Positions 16,516 through 25,412 of a DNA stretch of 64,000 nucleotides are shown here, in pieces. The DNA is taken from contig NZ_FOZJ01000002.1 of assembly GCF_900114345.1 (NCBI RefSeq), positions 248,001 through 312,000 on the forward strand, in the 5' to 3' direction. The notes beneath the pieces are model-generated. The model searched no databases. It was not told the origin of the DNA and saw only the letters and a program-made list of their open reading frames with translations. Position 1 is the first letter of the stretch. Every line of letters starts with the position of its first letter. A program made the translations under genes and the position numbers. This DNA is from Microbacterium sp. cf046. GTDB lineage: Bacteria; Actinomycetota; Actinomycetes; Actinomycetales; Microbacteriaceae.

Positions 16516-18192
16516 ATGCCCAGCACCGTGTACGACCCGCCCGCCCTCGAGCCGGGAACCCTGCGCGTGACGCCGCTCGGCGGACTCGGCGAGGTCGGCC
16601 GCAACATGACCGTGTTCGAGTACGGCGGCAAGCTGCTGATCGTGGACTGCGGGGTCCTGTTCCCCGAGGAGCACCAGCCCGGCGTCGACCTGATCCTGCC
16701 CGACTTCGAGCCGATCAAGAACCGGCTCGACGACGTGGTCGCGGTCGTGCTGACCCACGGCCATGAGGACCACATCGGCGCGGTTCCGTACCTGCTCAAG
16801 CTCAAGCAGGACATCCCGCTCATCGGCTCCGGGCTGACCCTCGCGCTCATCGAGGCCAAGCTCAAGGAGCATCGGATCAAGCCGTACACGCTGACGGTCA
16901 CCGAGGGCCAGCACGAGCGGGTCGGTCCGTTCGATCTCGAGTTCATCGCGGTGAACCACTCGATTCCCGACGCGCTCGCCGTGGCGATCCGCACGCCCGC
17001 AGGGCTCGTGCTCGCGACCGGTGACTTCAAGATGGATCAGCTTCCGCTGGACGGCCGGCTCACCGACCTGCGCGCGTTCGCGCGGCTCGGCGAGGAGGGC
17101 GTCGACCTGTTCCTCGTGGACTCGACCAATGCCGACGTGCCGGGCTTCACGCCGCTCGAGCGGAGCATCGGCCCCGTGCTCGATCAGGTCATCGGCAAGG
17201 CGCCGCGCCGCGTGATCGTCGCAAGCTTCTCGAGCCATGTCCATCGGGTGCAGCAGGTGCTGGACGCGGCGGCCGCGCACGGCCGCCGCGTCGCGCTCCT
17301 GGGTCGCAGCATGGTGCGCAACATGGGCATCGCCGAGGAGCTCGGCTACCTCCACGTGCCCGAGGGCGTCTTCATCGACTACAAGAAGGCGCGGGACCTG
17401 CCGGACGACAAGGTCGTCTACATGTCGACCGGCTCCCAGGGCGAGCCGATGGCCGTGCTCAGCCGGATGGCCAACAACGACCACGAGATCGAGCCCGGTC
17501 CGGGAGACACCGTCATCCTCGCCTCCAGCCTCATCCCCGGGAACGAGAACGCGGTCTACCGGGTGATCGACGGACTCACCAAGCTCGGTGCGAACGTCGT
17601 CCACAAGGGCAACGCGAAGGTGCACGTCTCCGGACACGCCGCCGCGGGGGAGCTGCTGTACTGCTACAACATCCTCAAGCCGCGCAACGTGCTTCCCGTG
17701 CACGGCGAGTACCGCCACCTGATGGCCAACTCGCGGCTCGCGCAGGACACCGGCATCCCTGCCGAGCGGACGATCCTGGGTGAGAACGGCACCGTGATCG
17801 ACCTCAAGGACGGCATCGCGGAGGTCGTCGGCCAGCTCGACCTCGGCTTCGTCTACGTGGACGGCTCCACGGTCGGCGAGATCACCGAGGCCGACCTCAA
17901 GGATCGGCGCATCCTGGGGGAGGAGGGCTTCATCTCCGTGATCGTCGTGGTGGATGCCGCCACCGGGCGGATCATCACCGGGCCCGAGATCCACGCACGC
18001 GGCTTCGCAGAGGACGACACCGTCTTCGACAGCGTCAAGCCGAAGATCGCCTCGGCCCTCGCCGAGGCCGCGCAGTCGGGCGTGCGCGACACCCACGCGC
18101 TCTCGCAGGTCGTGCGCCGCGTGATCGGCCGCTGGGTCAACCAGCAGCTGCGCCGCAGGCCCATGATCGTGCCGCTCGTGATCGAGGCCTAG
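16516..18192 (+). CDS. rnj: Ribonuclease J
   Basis: The 558-residue metallo-beta-lactamase/beta-CASP enzyme cleaves RNA as an endo- and 5' exonuclease. Zinc ligands are in LTHGHEDHIGAVPYLL, and further signatures are VNHSIPDALAVAI and ATGDFKMD. The beta-CASP blocks are STNADVPGFTPLERSIG and FSSHVHRVQQVL, and the late motif is VHVSGHAAAGELLYC with LPVHGEYRHL. Start ATG 16516 follows GAGGAAGGTG. Confidence 0.95.
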   Translation: MPSTVYDPPALEPGTLRVTPLGGLGEVGRNMTVFEYGGKLLIVDCGVLFPEEHQPGVDLILPDFEPIKNRLDDVVAVVLTHGHEDHIGAVPYLLKLKQDIPLIGSGLTLALIEAKLKEHRIKPYTLTVTEGQHERVGPFDLEFIAVNHSIPDALAVAIRTPAGLVLATGDFKMDQLPLDGRLTDLRAFARLGEEGVDLFLVDSTNADVPGFTPLERSIGPVLDQVIGKAPRRVIVASFSSHVHRVQQVLDAAAAHGRRVALLGRSMVRNMGIAEELGYLHVPEGVFIDYKKARDLPDDKVVYMSTGSQGEPMAVLSRMANNDHEIEPGPGDTVILASSLIPGNENAVYRVIDGLTKLGANVVHKGNAKVHVSGHAAAGELLYCYNILKPRNVLPVHGEYRHLMANSRLAQDTGIPAERTILGENGTVIDLKDGIAEVVGQLDLGFVYVDGSTVGEITEADLKDRRILGEEGFISVIVVVDAATGRIITGPEIHARGFAEDDTVFDSVKPKIASALAEAAQSGVRDTHALSQVVRRVIGRWVNQQLRRRPMIVPLVIEA

Positions 18193-18242
18193 CCGCACGC
18201 GGGCGGACTGTCGCGCGGTCGGGGCGGGCCGCTGCGCCCGGG

Positions 18243-18248
18243 TAAAAT
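18243..18248 (+). promoter_or_regulatory. -10 element TAAAAT, leaderless GNAT gene
   Basis: TAAAAT is followed by 6 bases (CGGGCG) and ATG 18255. Confidence 0.6.
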
Positions 18249-18254
18249 CGGGCG

Positions 18255-18746
18255 ATGGCATCCTTCAGCGTTCGTGCGGCCGGCCAAGCCGACGGCGCTT
18301 TCCTCGGCGACATGGTCGTCGAGGCCGCCAACTGGCGGCCGGGCGCCGCACGCCCCAAGCACCAGGTGCTCACCGAGCCCGAGCACAGCCGCTACGTCTC
18401 GGGCTGGAAGCGCCCGAGCGACGCGGGCTTCGTCGCGCTGGACGCCGCCGGCGAGCCGATCGGCGCGGCGTGGTACCGCCTGCTGCCGCGCAGCGATCCG
18501 GGCTTCGGCTACGTCGGCACCGGCGTCCCGGAGCTCATCATCGGCGTGCGCCCGATCTGGCGCGCGCACGGGGTCGGTCGGACGCTCCTGCAGGCGCTCA
18601 CCCAGCAGGCCCGCACGGACGGCTACGCGCGACTGAGCCTGAGCGTCGAGCGCGGCAACTTCGCCGTGACGCTGTACCGCAGCGAGGGCTTCGCGGTCAC
18701 CCAGAGCGGGATCGGCCGCGACACGATGGTGAAGCGTCTGCGGTGA
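18255..18746 (+). CDS. GNAT-family N-acetyltransferase
   Basis: The 163-residue GNAT protein has the acetyl-CoA loop VRPIWRAHGVGRTLLQALTQQA (about residues 97-118) and the ending SVERGNFAVTLYRSEGFAVTQ. The substrate is unknown. The start follows a leaderless -10. Its last codons and stop lie inside the first copy of a 35-bp tandem duplication, so the duplication arose at or after the gene's end without altering the protein. Confidence 0.85.
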   Translation: MASFSVRAAGQADGAFLGDMVVEAANWRPGAARPKHQVLTEPEHSRYVSGWKRPSDAGFVALDAAGEPIGAAWYRLLPRSDPGFGYVGTGVPELIIGVRPIWRAHGVGRTLLQALTQQARTDGYARLSLSVERGNFAVTLYRSEGFAVTQSGIGRDTMVKRLR

Positions 18747-18805
18747 GGATGCGCCTGCGGTGACAGGTGCGTCTGCGGTGAGGATGCGCCTGCCGTGACG
18801 GGTGC
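18736..18805. repeat. Two-copy 35-bp tandem duplication
   Basis: Copies 18736-18770 and 18771-18805 match at 33 of 35 positions by direct reading. The first copy contains the GNAT stop codon. It lies between the GNAT gene and the ftsK promoter. Confidence 0.85.
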
Positions 18806-18845
18806 CCATGCCGCGTCGTTGCGGGCGTTTCACACGCCATCGCCG

Positions 18846-18851
18846 TAGCGT
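18846..18851 (+). promoter_or_regulatory. -10 element TAGCGT, leaderless ftsK
   Basis: TAGCGT is followed by GGGGAC and ATG 18858. Confidence 0.55.
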
Positions 18852-18857
18852 GGGGAC

Positions 18858-21503
18858 ATGGCCAGGAGCACAAGCCCGACCAAGAACGGTCGCGCGCCCG
18901 CGAACGCGTCCTCCTCGCGCGCCCGCAAGCCCGCCCCGGCACCCAAGCGCTATGTCGGCGAGTCCGAGAAGCCGCCGCTCGTGGTCCGCGCGTGGATGGG
19001 CATCGCGCACGGCACCGGCGGCCTGTTCCGGGCCTTCGGGCCGGAGACCCTGGAGAAGGACCAGCGCCGAGACGGGCTCCCGTTCCTCATCGTGCTGCTC
19101 GCGATCGCCGGCGCGGTCGTGGAGTGGTTCTTCATCGGCAACCAGATCGCGCAGACCATCAGCGCCTACACCGCCGGCGGCCTGGTCGGCCGGGTGGCGT
19201 TCGTGCTCCCGGTGCTGCTGCTCCTCCTCGCCGGCTGGCTCTTCCGGCATCCGGCATCCGTGCACGACAACGGCCGCATCGGCATCGGTTTCTCTCTGTT
19301 CGTGCTCTCGATCGCCGGCTTCTGCCACATCGGCGGGGGCCGGCCGCAACCCCGCGAAGGGCTGCCCGCACTGAGCGAAGCGGGGGGCGTGTTCGGCTGG
19401 ATGCTGGCCGAGCCGCTCGCGCTGCTGATCACCGACATCGGCGCCGGGGTCGTCCTGGGTGTGCTGACCGCGCTCAGCATCCTGATCCTCACCAAGACAC
19501 CGCCGAACCGGATCGGCCGCCGGCTCGGCGACCTGTACACCTGGATGTTCGACGCCGAGCGCCCCGTGCCCGCCGACGACGCCGAAGGCGATGATGGCGC
19601 CGACGACGACCCGTCGCTGCCGTGGTGGCGGCGGAACAAGACCGGCCGCGAGAAGGACGTCGACGGCGGGATCGGATCGCAGGATCTCACCGAGCTGCTG
19701 CCGCCCGGGGCCGCGCAGGGCGGCTTCGAGCAGGCCGCCGTGACGATCCCGCCACCGCCGCCCTCGGAGGCGCTCACCGAGGTCATCGATCCGGCGATCC
19801 TCGCGGGCGGCGCGCGCGCCGCCAAGAAGGCCGAGACCGGCATCCGCGACGACGAGACCGCCACGCCGCTCGACGACGGCGTGCTCCCCGGCCTGTCCGG
19901 TCTCGGCGGCGACGGTCCGCGGCAGGCGCCGATCGCGCCGTACCGCCTCCCCTCGGTGAACGCGCTCGCGGCGGGCACGCCGCACAAAGCCCGTTCCGCC
20001 GCGAACGACGCCGTCGTCGCCTCGATCACGAGCGTGCTGCAGCAGTTCCAGGTCGACGCCCGGGTGACCGGATTCTCCCGGGGGCCGACCGTCACCCAGT
20101 ACGAGATCGAGGTCGGACCCGGCGTCAAGGTCGAGCGGATCACCGCGCTCACGAACAACATCGCCTACGCGGTCGCCTCGAACGAGGTGCGCATCCTCGC
20201 GCCGATCCCCGGCAAGAGCGCGATCGGGGTCGAGATCCCCAACGCCGACCGCGAGATCGTGACACTCGGCGACGTGCTGCGCTCGGCGGCGGCCCAGCAG
20301 GCGACGCACCCGATGACGATCGGCGTCGGCAAGGACGTCGGCGGCGGGTACGTCGTCGCCAACCTCGCCAAGATGCCCCACCTGCTGGTGGCGGGCTCCA
20401 CCGGCTCCGGCAAGTCGAGCTTCGTGAACTCGATGATCACGAGCCTGCTGATGCAGGCCAAGCCCTCCGATGTGCGCATGGTGCTGATCGACCCGAAGCG
20501 CGTCGAGCTGACCTCCTACGCGGGCGTGCCGCATCTGATCACCCCGATCATCACCAACCCGAAGAAGGCGGCCGAGGCGCTGCAGTGGGTCGTCAAGGAG
20601 ATGGACATGCGGTACGACGACCTCGCGTCGTTCGGCTACCGCCACATCGACGACTTCAACCGCGCAGTCGTCGCCGGCGAGGTCGTCGTGCCGCCCGGCA
20701 GCGAGCGGGTCCTCAAGCCCTACCCGTACCTCCTCGTCGTCGTCGACGAGCTCGCCGACCTGATGATGGTCGCCCCGCGGGACGTGGAGGACTCGATCGT
20801 GCGCATCACGCAGCTGGCCCGGGCATCCGGCATCCACCTCGTCCTGGCCACGCAGCGTCCGTCCGTCGATGTCGTGACCGGCCTCATCAAGGCGAACGTG
20901 CCTTCGCGGCTCGCGTTCGCCGTGACGAGCGTGACCGACTCGCGCGTCATCCTCGACCAGCCCGGCGCCGATCGCCTGATCGGGCAGGGCGACGGGCTCT
21001 TCCTCCCGATGGGCGCCTCGAAGGCGATCCGCGTGCAGGGCGCATGGGTGAGCGAGGCGGAGATCGAGCGTGTCGTCAAGCACGTCACCGCGCAGGCGCG
21101 GCCCGAGTACCGCGAGGTCGCCGTCGTCGCCGAGAAGAAGGAGATCGACGCCGACATCGGCGACGACCTCGAGCTGCTGCTGGCCGCCACCGAGCTCATC
21201 GTCTCGACGCAGTTCGGCTCGACCTCCATGCTCCAGCGCAAGCTGCGGGTCGGCTTCGCGAAGGCCGGGCGCCTGATGGACCTGCTCGAATCCCGCGAGA
21301 TCGTGGGGCCCTCCGAGGGCTCCAAGGCCCGCGATGTGCTGGTCAGCGTCGAGCAGCTGCCCGAGGTGCTCGCGAGGCTGCGGGGCGATGACGCCCCCTC
21401 CGCCTCCGGTGACCCGGTCGACGCGCAGTTCGACGGGTATCCGGTCGTCGACGCGGATGCGGACGGCGACGAAGACGCCTGGGGACTGACGGGTCGCGAC
21501 TGA
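18858..21503 (+). CDS. ftsK: FtsK/SpoIIIE DNA translocase
   Basis: The 881-residue septal DNA pump clears chromosomes from the division site. It starts with a basic tail, then four membrane segments (residues about 75-215, e.g. [17 protein letters not shown] and [17 protein letters not shown]). An acidic/Pro-rich linker of moderate length follows. The motor domain has Walker [16 protein letters not shown] and Walker [16 protein letters not shown]. The C-terminal gamma winged helix ([24 protein letters not shown]) reads KOPS sites. It overlaps pgsA by one base (TGATG). Confidence 0.96.
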   Translation: MARSTSPTKNGRAPANASSSRARKPAPAPKRYVGESEKPPLVVRAWMGIAHGTGGLFRAFGPETLEKDQRRDGLPFLIVLLAIAGAVVEWFFIGNQIAQTISAYTAGGLVGRVAFVLPVLLLLLAGWLFRHPASVHDNGRIGIGFSLFVLSIAGFCHIGGGRPQPREGLPALSEAGGVFGWMLAEPLALLITDIGAGVVLGVLTALSILILTKTPPNRIGRRLGDLYTWMFDAERPVPADDAEGDDGADDDPSLPWWRRNKTGREKDVDGGIGSQDLTELLPPGAAQGGFEQAAVTIPPPPPSEALTEVIDPAILAGGARAAKKAETGIRDDETATPLDDGVLPGLSGLGGDGPRQAPIAPYRLPSVNALAAGTPHKARSAANDAVVASITSVLQQFQVDARVTGFSRGPTVTQYEIEVGPGVKVERITALTNNIAYAVASNEVRILAPIPGKSAIGVEIPNADREIVTLGDVLRSAAAQQATHPMTIGVGKDVGGGYVVANLAKMPHLLVAGSTGSGKSSFVNSMITSLLMQAKPSDVRMVLIDPKRVELTSYAGVPHLITPIITNPKKAAEALQWVVKEMDMRYDDLASFGYRHIDDFNRAVVAGEVVVPPGSERVLKPYPYLLVVVDELADLMMVAPRDVEDSIVRITQLARASGIHLVLATQRPSVDVVTGLIKANVPSRLAFAVTSVTDSRVILDQPGADRLIGQGDGLFLPMGASKAIRVQGAWVSEAEIERVVKHVTAQARPEYREVAVVAEKKEIDADIGDDLELLLAATELIVSTQFGSTSMLQRKLRVGFAKAGRLMDLLESREIVGPSEGSKARDVLVSVEQLPEVLARLRGDDAPSASGDPVDAQFDGYPVVDADADGDEDAWGLTGRD

Positions 21504-22075
21504 TGGCCGTGCCGCGGCAGCTGCCCAACACGATCACGATCGTGCGCATCCTGATGGCGCCGGTCTTCCTCTGGATGCTGCTCGTCGACGGCGGAGCCGA
21601 CGGACCGCTGCGCTGGTGGGCGGCAGTGCTGTTCATCGTCGCGATCGCGACCGACGGCATCGACGGCTGGATCGCCCGCAGGTATGAGATCGTCACCGAC
21701 CTCGGCAAGCTCCTCGACCCGATCGCCGACAAGGTGCTCACCGGGTTCGCATTCATCGGCCTGTCGATCCTCGGCGAGCTGCCGTGGTGGATCACGATCG
21801 TTGTGCTCATCCGCGAGGTCGGCATCACGGTGCATCGCCTGATCGTGGCCAGCGACCACGTGGTTGCGGCCGCATGGATGGGCAAGCTCAAGACGCTCGC
21901 GCAGGCCGTCGCACTCTCGCTCGCGCTGCTGCCGCTGTGGACCGTGCTCGGCGACTGGATCTTCTGGGTCAACGGGGTCACGATGACGATCGCGGTCATC
22001 CTCACGGTCGCGAGCGGCATCGACTACGTCATCACCGAAGTGCGGGGGGCCCGTCGCGGCAGGAGCGCCGCGTGA
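21503..22075 (+). CDS. pgsA: CDP-diacylglycerol-glycerol-3-phosphate 3-phosphatidyltransferase
   Basis: The 190-residue membrane enzyme makes phosphatidylglycerol phosphate from CDP-diacylglycerol and glycerol-3-phosphate. The full CDP-alcohol phosphotransferase signature is present (D-G-x2-A-R-x8-G-x3-D-x3-D) in the stretch beginning DGWIARRYEIVTDLGKLLDP. About five hydrophobic segments follow the family pattern. It is coupled to ftsK upstream and to cinA downstream (GTGA). Confidence 0.93.
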   Translation: MAVPRQLPNTITIVRILMAPVFLWMLLVDGGADGPLRWWAAVLFIVAIATDGIDGWIARRYEIVTDLGKLLDPIADKVLTGFAFIGLSILGELPWWITIVVLIREVGITVHRLIVASDHVVAAAWMGKLKTLAQAVALSLALLPLWTVLGDWIFWVNGVTMTIAVILTVASGIDYVITEVRGARRGRSAA

Positions 22076-22578
22076 CGGATGCCGCGCTCGAAGCGGCCGA
22101 AGTGACCGCCGCCGCCGTGGTGGATCGCCTGACCGCGCGCGGCTGGACGGTGGCGGTCGCCGAATCTCTGACCGGGGGACTCGTGGTGGCCGCGCTGATC
22201 GCGATCCCGGGCGCATCCGCGTCCGTCCGCGGCGCCGTCGTCGCGTATGCGACGCCGCTCAAGCACACGCTCCTCGGGGTGGATGCCGCGCTCCTGGAGG
22301 CCGAAGGCGCGGTGCACCCGGAGGTCGCGCGGCAGATGGCCGAGGGCGTTCGCCGCGCCGCTGCAGTGGACGGCATCCCGGCCGATGTCGGGATCGCGAC
22401 CACCGGTGTCGCCGGCCCGACTGCCCAGGACGGCCGGCCGGTCGGCACCGTGCACATCGCGGTCGCGACGCCGGATGGCATCCTCGTGCGGTCGCCGGCG
22501 CTGTCCGGGACCCGGCCGCAGATCCGCGCCGAAGCGACCCGCAGCGCTCTGTCGCTGGCGCTGGAAGCGCTGCGCTGA
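22072..22578 (+). CDS. cinA: Nicotinamide-nucleotide amidase (CinA C-terminal domain, PncC type)
   Basis: The 168-residue stand-alone CinA C-domain lacks the N-terminal molybdopterin-binding half of full CinA. It deamidates nicotinamide mononucleotide, salvaging the pyridine nucleotide. Motifs are VAVAESLTGGLVVAAL, GAVVAYATPLKHTLLGV and the ATTGVAGPTAQDG glycine-rich block. The start is GTG 22072, overlapping the pgsA stop. In Mycobacterium the same slot next to pgsA and clgR is occupied by a CinA-like gene. Confidence 0.9.
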   Translation: MTDAALEAAEVTAAAVVDRLTARGWTVAVAESLTGGLVVAALIAIPGASASVRGAVVAYATPLKHTLLGVDAALLEAEGAVHPEVARQMAEGVRRAAAVDGIPADVGIATTGVAGPTAQDGRPVGTVHIAVATPDGILVRSPALSGTRPQIRAEATRSALSLALEALR

Positions 22579-22595
22579 CATCGACGGCGACGTCG

Positions 22596-22621
22596 GGAAC
22601 AGACAGTGTTTCGTGTCGGTT
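22596..22621 (+). promoter_or_regulatory. ECF-sigma-type promoter before clgR
   Basis: GGAAC at 22596-22600 is followed after exactly 18 bases by GTT at 22619-22621. This matches the -35/-10 arrangement of the SigR/SigH/SigE stress promoters of actinobacteria. clgR is under such control in Streptomyces, Corynebacterium and Mycobacterium. It would give a leader of about 105 bases. Confidence 0.55.
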
Positions 22622-22735
22622 ACATTCGGCGATTCCCACCCATTCCCCAGCACACGGGATTAGATTGACCTCATCCGGTGTTGTACTGTTATCCACCCGG
22701 ATACGGCGGAATCAGAAGTGAGGAGGGGGCCCATC

Positions 22736-23044
22736 ATGATCCTGGTACGACAAGAAATCGGCGAAGTCCTTCGTGACTTCCGGCAGCAGAAGGGCCGTAC
22801 CCTCCGTCAGGTCGCGAGCCGCGCCAGCGTCGCGCTCGGCTACCTGAGCGAAGTGGAGCGCGGTCAGAAGGAAGCGTCGAGCGAGATCCTCGCGTCGGTG
22901 GCGGAAGCCCTCGACGTGCCCATCTCGATCATCATGCGCGAAGTCGGAGACCGCATCTCCGTGCTCGAGGGCATCCAGACCTTCCCCGACGTGGTCCCGG
23001 ACGACCTCGTCGCCTCGGTCGACGCCGAGCTCTCGCTGCGCTGA
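22736..23044 (+). CDS. clgR: ClgR-type XRE-family transcriptional regulator
   Basis: The 102-residue protein has one helix-turn-helix (GRTLRQVASRASVALGYLSEVERGQKEAS, about residues 20-48) and the ClgR tail with LDVPISIIMREVG. ClgR activates clp protease and other stress genes in actinobacteria. The place between cinA/pgsA and DUF3046/recA matches the conserved order. ATG 22736 is used because GAGGAGGGGG precedes it; GTG 22718 would place the start on top of that site. Confidence 0.88.
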   Translation: MILVRQEIGEVLRDFRQQKGRTLRQVASRASVALGYLSEVERGQKEASSEILASVAEALDVPISIIMREVGDRISVLEGIQTFPDVVPDDLVASVDAELSLR

Positions 23045-23051
23045 CCGCCCC

Positions 23052-23276
23052 GTGCGTCGCAGCGAATTCGACCGCGCCGTCAAGGACGAGTTCGGCGCGC
23101 AGGGCAGCGCCCTCCTCGCGGATCTGGTGCTGGCGGACGTCGGCGACCGCACTGCGACGCAGGCGCTCGACGCCGGCATCCCGGCACGCGAGGTGTGGCT
23201 CGCGCTCTGCGCCGAGATGGACGTTCCGCTCGAACGCCGGTACGGCGTCGGGCGGCTCGAGGCGAAGCAGCGCTGA
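23052..23276 (+). CDS. DUF3046 family protein
   Basis: The 74-residue protein matches the small actinobacterial DUF3046 family that sits just before recA. Markers are an N-terminal RRSEFDRAVKDEFG, the middle SALLADLVLADVGDRTATQALDAG and the end VPLERRYGVG. It starts at GTG 23052, 7 bases after the clgR stop, so it is co-transcribed with clgR. The function is unknown. Confidence 0.85.
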   Translation: MRRSEFDRAVKDEFGAQGSALLADLVLADVGDRTATQALDAGIPAREVWLALCAEMDVPLERRYGVGRLEAKQR

Positions 23277-23355
23277 CCGGGCCTTTGCCCGGGCGCTGAC
23301 GGATCGGCGCCTTCGGCGCGCGTGCCGTCGTGTCTCGAAGACGCGCAGCGAACCA

Positions 23356-23378
23356 GATTTCTGCACGGCGTGTCGTCG
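23356..23378 (+). repeat. Direct repeat copy 1 upstream of recA
   Basis: This is a 23-bp segment starting GATTTCTGCACGGCGTG, identical to 23417-23439 and 61 bp away from it. Confidence 0.9.
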
Positions 23379-23416
23379 TTTCTCGATGCGCGCGCTGCGC
23401 GCGCTACTCGACAACC

Positions 23417-23439
23417 GATTTCTGCACGGCGTGTCGTCG
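23417..23439 (+). repeat. Direct repeat copy 2 upstream of recA
   Basis: This is an identical copy of 23356-23378; its last three bases enter the SOS box. Confidence 0.9.
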
Positions 23440-23452
23440 AATATTCGTTCGA
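23437..23452. promoter_or_regulatory. LexA (SOS) box of recA
   Basis: TCGAATATTCGTTCGA matches the Gram-positive/actinobacterial consensus TCGAAC-N4-GTTCGA with a single mismatch. It lies 8 bases upstream of TAGGCT (23461-23466), where bound LexA would block RNA polymerase. Confidence 0.8.
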
Positions 23453-23654
23453 CGAATGCATAGGCTTCTGCACAGCAGGTGTCGCGAGTGCGTTTTGCAC
23501 AGGACGGGTGAGGAGCGAAGACCGATGTCGGAGCCCATCCCTAGCGTGAACGACGTCAGACGACACCACACGCCTTGTCGCAGCATCCCCGCCGAGCCTC
23601 GGCACGGAGCGCGACAGCCTACAGGCGACGGAACGCGAGCATAAGGAGCACGCC

Positions 23655-24707
23655 ATGCCATCACCCGAAAACCGCGAGAAGGCTCTCGAGTCGGCCCTCG
23701 CCCAGATCGACCGGCAGTTCGGCAAGGGATCCGTCATGCGACTGGGCAGCGACGAGCGCGCGCCGGTCGAAGTGATCCCGACCGGGTCCATCGCCCTCGA
23801 CGTGGCACTCGGCGTCGGCGGACTCCCTCGCGGGCGCATCGTCGAGATCTACGGTCCGGAGTCGTCGGGAAAGACGACACTCACGCTCCACGCGATCGCC
23901 AACGTCCAGAAGCAGGGCGGCATCGCCGCATTTATCGACGCGGAGCACGCTCTGGATCCCGAGTACGCGCAGAAGCTCGGCGTCGACATCGACCAGCTGC
24001 TCGTCTCGCAGCCCGACACCGGAGAGCAGGCGCTCGAGATCGCCGACATGCTCATCCGTTCCGGCTCGATCGATCTGATCGTGATCGACTCGGTTGCGGC
24101 CCTCGTGCCCAAGGCCGAGATCGAAGGCGAGATGGGCGACTCGCACGTCGGTCTGCAGGCCCGCCTCATGTCGCAGGCGCTGCGCAAGCTCACCGGCGGT
24201 CTGAACACGACCAACACCACGATGATCTTCATCAACCAGCTGCGCGAGAAGATCGGCGTGTTCTTCGGAAGCCCCGAGACCACCGCCGGCGGCAAGGCGC
24301 TCAAGTTCTACGCCTCGGTCCGTCTCGACATCCGACGGATCGAGACGCTCAAGGACGGCACGGACGCGGTCGGAAACCGCACGCGCGTCAAGGTGGTCAA
24401 GAACAAGATGGCGCCGCCGTTCAAGCAGGCCGAGTTCGACATCCTGTACGGCACGGGGATCTCCCGCGAGGGCAGCCTGATCGATTTCGGTGTGGAGCAC
24501 GAGATCGTCAAGAAGTCCGGCGCATGGTACACGTACGACGGCGAGCAGCTCGGCCAGGGCAAGGAGAACGCCCGCAACTTCCTGCTCAAGAACCCCGACA
24601 TCGCCGCCGACATCGAGTCCAAGATCAAGGTCAAGCTGGGGATCGGCCAGCCGAAGCCGGTCGCCGAGCCGATCAGCGACGAGCTGGCGAAGCGCCGCCC
24701 GGCCTGA
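23655..24707 (+). CDS. recA: Recombinase A
   Basis: The 350-residue protein has Walker [11 protein letters not shown], the [13 protein letters not shown] block, the [16 protein letters not shown] loop region and the C-terminal GQPKPV tail. RecA forms filaments on single-stranded DNA, drives strand exchange and triggers LexA self-cleavage. No intein is present, unlike M. tuberculosis RecA. The start follows AAGGAG. The stop overlaps recX by one base (TGATG). An SOS box lies about 200 bp upstream. Confidence 0.98.
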   Translation: MPSPENREKALESALAQIDRQFGKGSVMRLGSDERAPVEVIPTGSIALDVALGVGGLPRGRIVEIYGPESSGKTTLTLHAIANVQKQGGIAAFIDAEHALDPEYAQKLGVDIDQLLVSQPDTGEQALEIADMLIRSGSIDLIVIDSVAALVPKAEIEGEMGDSHVGLQARLMSQALRKLTGGLNTTNTTMIFINQLREKIGVFFGSPETTAGGKALKFYASVRLDIRRIETLKDGTDAVGNRTRVKVVKNKMAPPFKQAEFDILYGTGISREGSLIDFGVEHEIVKKSGAWYTYDGEQLGQGKENARNFLLKNPDIAADIESKIKVKLGIGQPKPVAEPISDELAKRRPA

Positions 24708-25360
24708 TGACCGACAATCACGGTGACGGGGGCGCGCGACTGGCCCCCGTCACCTACCTCCCCGGCGCAGCCCCCGCAGACGACGCGCCCGCCCGATGGG
24801 CGATCCCGCTCGAGTCGACGCCCGATGATCACGATCGGACGGAGACTCCCGTCGAGGAGGCCGAGTCTGAGGGGCCATCGATCGAGGACGCCGAAGACCT
24901 GCTCGCGAAGCGCCTGCGACGCAGCGCGCTGTCCGAGCGCGAAGCGCGCGCGTTCCTCGTCCAGCGCGGGATCGACGGCTCCGTCGCCGAGACGACCGTG
25001 GAGCGGTTCACGAGCCGCGGGTGGATCGACGACGCTGTGCTCGCCGAGCAGCTCATCTACGCAGGTACGAGCCGCAAGGGCCAGGGCAGGCGGGCGATCG
25101 CCCAGACGCTCAGCGGTCGAGGCATCGCCCGCGACATCGCCGACGCCGCATTGGCGGCGCTGCCGGACGACGATGACGACCGCGCGCTCGAGTACGCACG
25201 AAGCAAGGCGCACGGTCTGCGAAGCTACGACCTCGAGACGGCCATGCGGCGGCTGATGGGCCAGCTCGCGCGTCGGGGCTACGGCGGTTCGGTCGCATCG
25301 ACCGCGGCGCGCACAGCCCTGACCGAGCAGCGCGGAGGCAGCGGAGTGCAGTTCCGCTGA
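24707..25360 (+). CDS. recX: Regulatory protein RecX
   Basis: The 217-residue RecX limits RecA filament growth. The three-helix RecX repeats are visible from about residue 65: [38 protein letters not shown] and [14 protein letters not shown]. An N-terminal acidic, low-complexity stretch of about 60 residues precedes them, longer than in E. coli. The direct overlap with recA keeps the ratio of the two proteins coupled. Confidence 0.92.
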   Translation: MTDNHGDGGARLAPVTYLPGAAPADDAPARWAIPLESTPDDHDRTETPVEEAESEGPSIEDAEDLLAKRLRRSALSEREARAFLVQRGIDGSVAETTVERFTSRGWIDDAVLAEQLIYAGTSRKGQGRRAIAQTLSGRGIARDIADAALAALPDDDDDRALEYARSKAHGLRSYDLETAMRRLMGQLARRGYGGSVASTAARTALTEQRGGSGVQFR

Positions 25361-25396
25361 GCCTGGGTGGGCGGCCGGTCCTCCCGGCCGCGCACG

Positions 25397-25402
25397 TAGA
25401 AT
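25397..25402 (+). promoter_or_regulatory. -10 element TAGAAT, miaB
   Basis: TAGAAT lies 10 bases before ATG 25413, so the transcript would have almost no leader. ATG 25401 lies inside the hexamer and is unlikely to be the start. Confidence 0.5.
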
Positions 25403-25412
25403 GGCACCCATC

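Larger units (their letters stand above)
23277..23654. other. 378-bp non-coding region before recA
   Basis: There is no credible gene here. It holds a direct repeat of 23 bp, a GC-only hairpin at about 23387-23405, a LexA-type SOS box (23437-23452) and a -10-like TAGGCT (23461-23466). A third partial copy of the repeat core (TTCTGCAC at 23466-23473) and an AAGGAG ribosome site (23643-23648) before recA are also present. Confidence 0.8.

Noticed and set aside
18189..21083. A 964-codon minus-strand frame opposite ftsK
   Set aside because: No domain is visible, and ftsK has complete motifs on the other strand.
23341..23473. Repeats before recA considered as a CRISPR array or tRNA-like element
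   Set aside because: There are only two exact copies, no regular spacers and no cloverleaf. It looks like a palindromic intergenic repeat.
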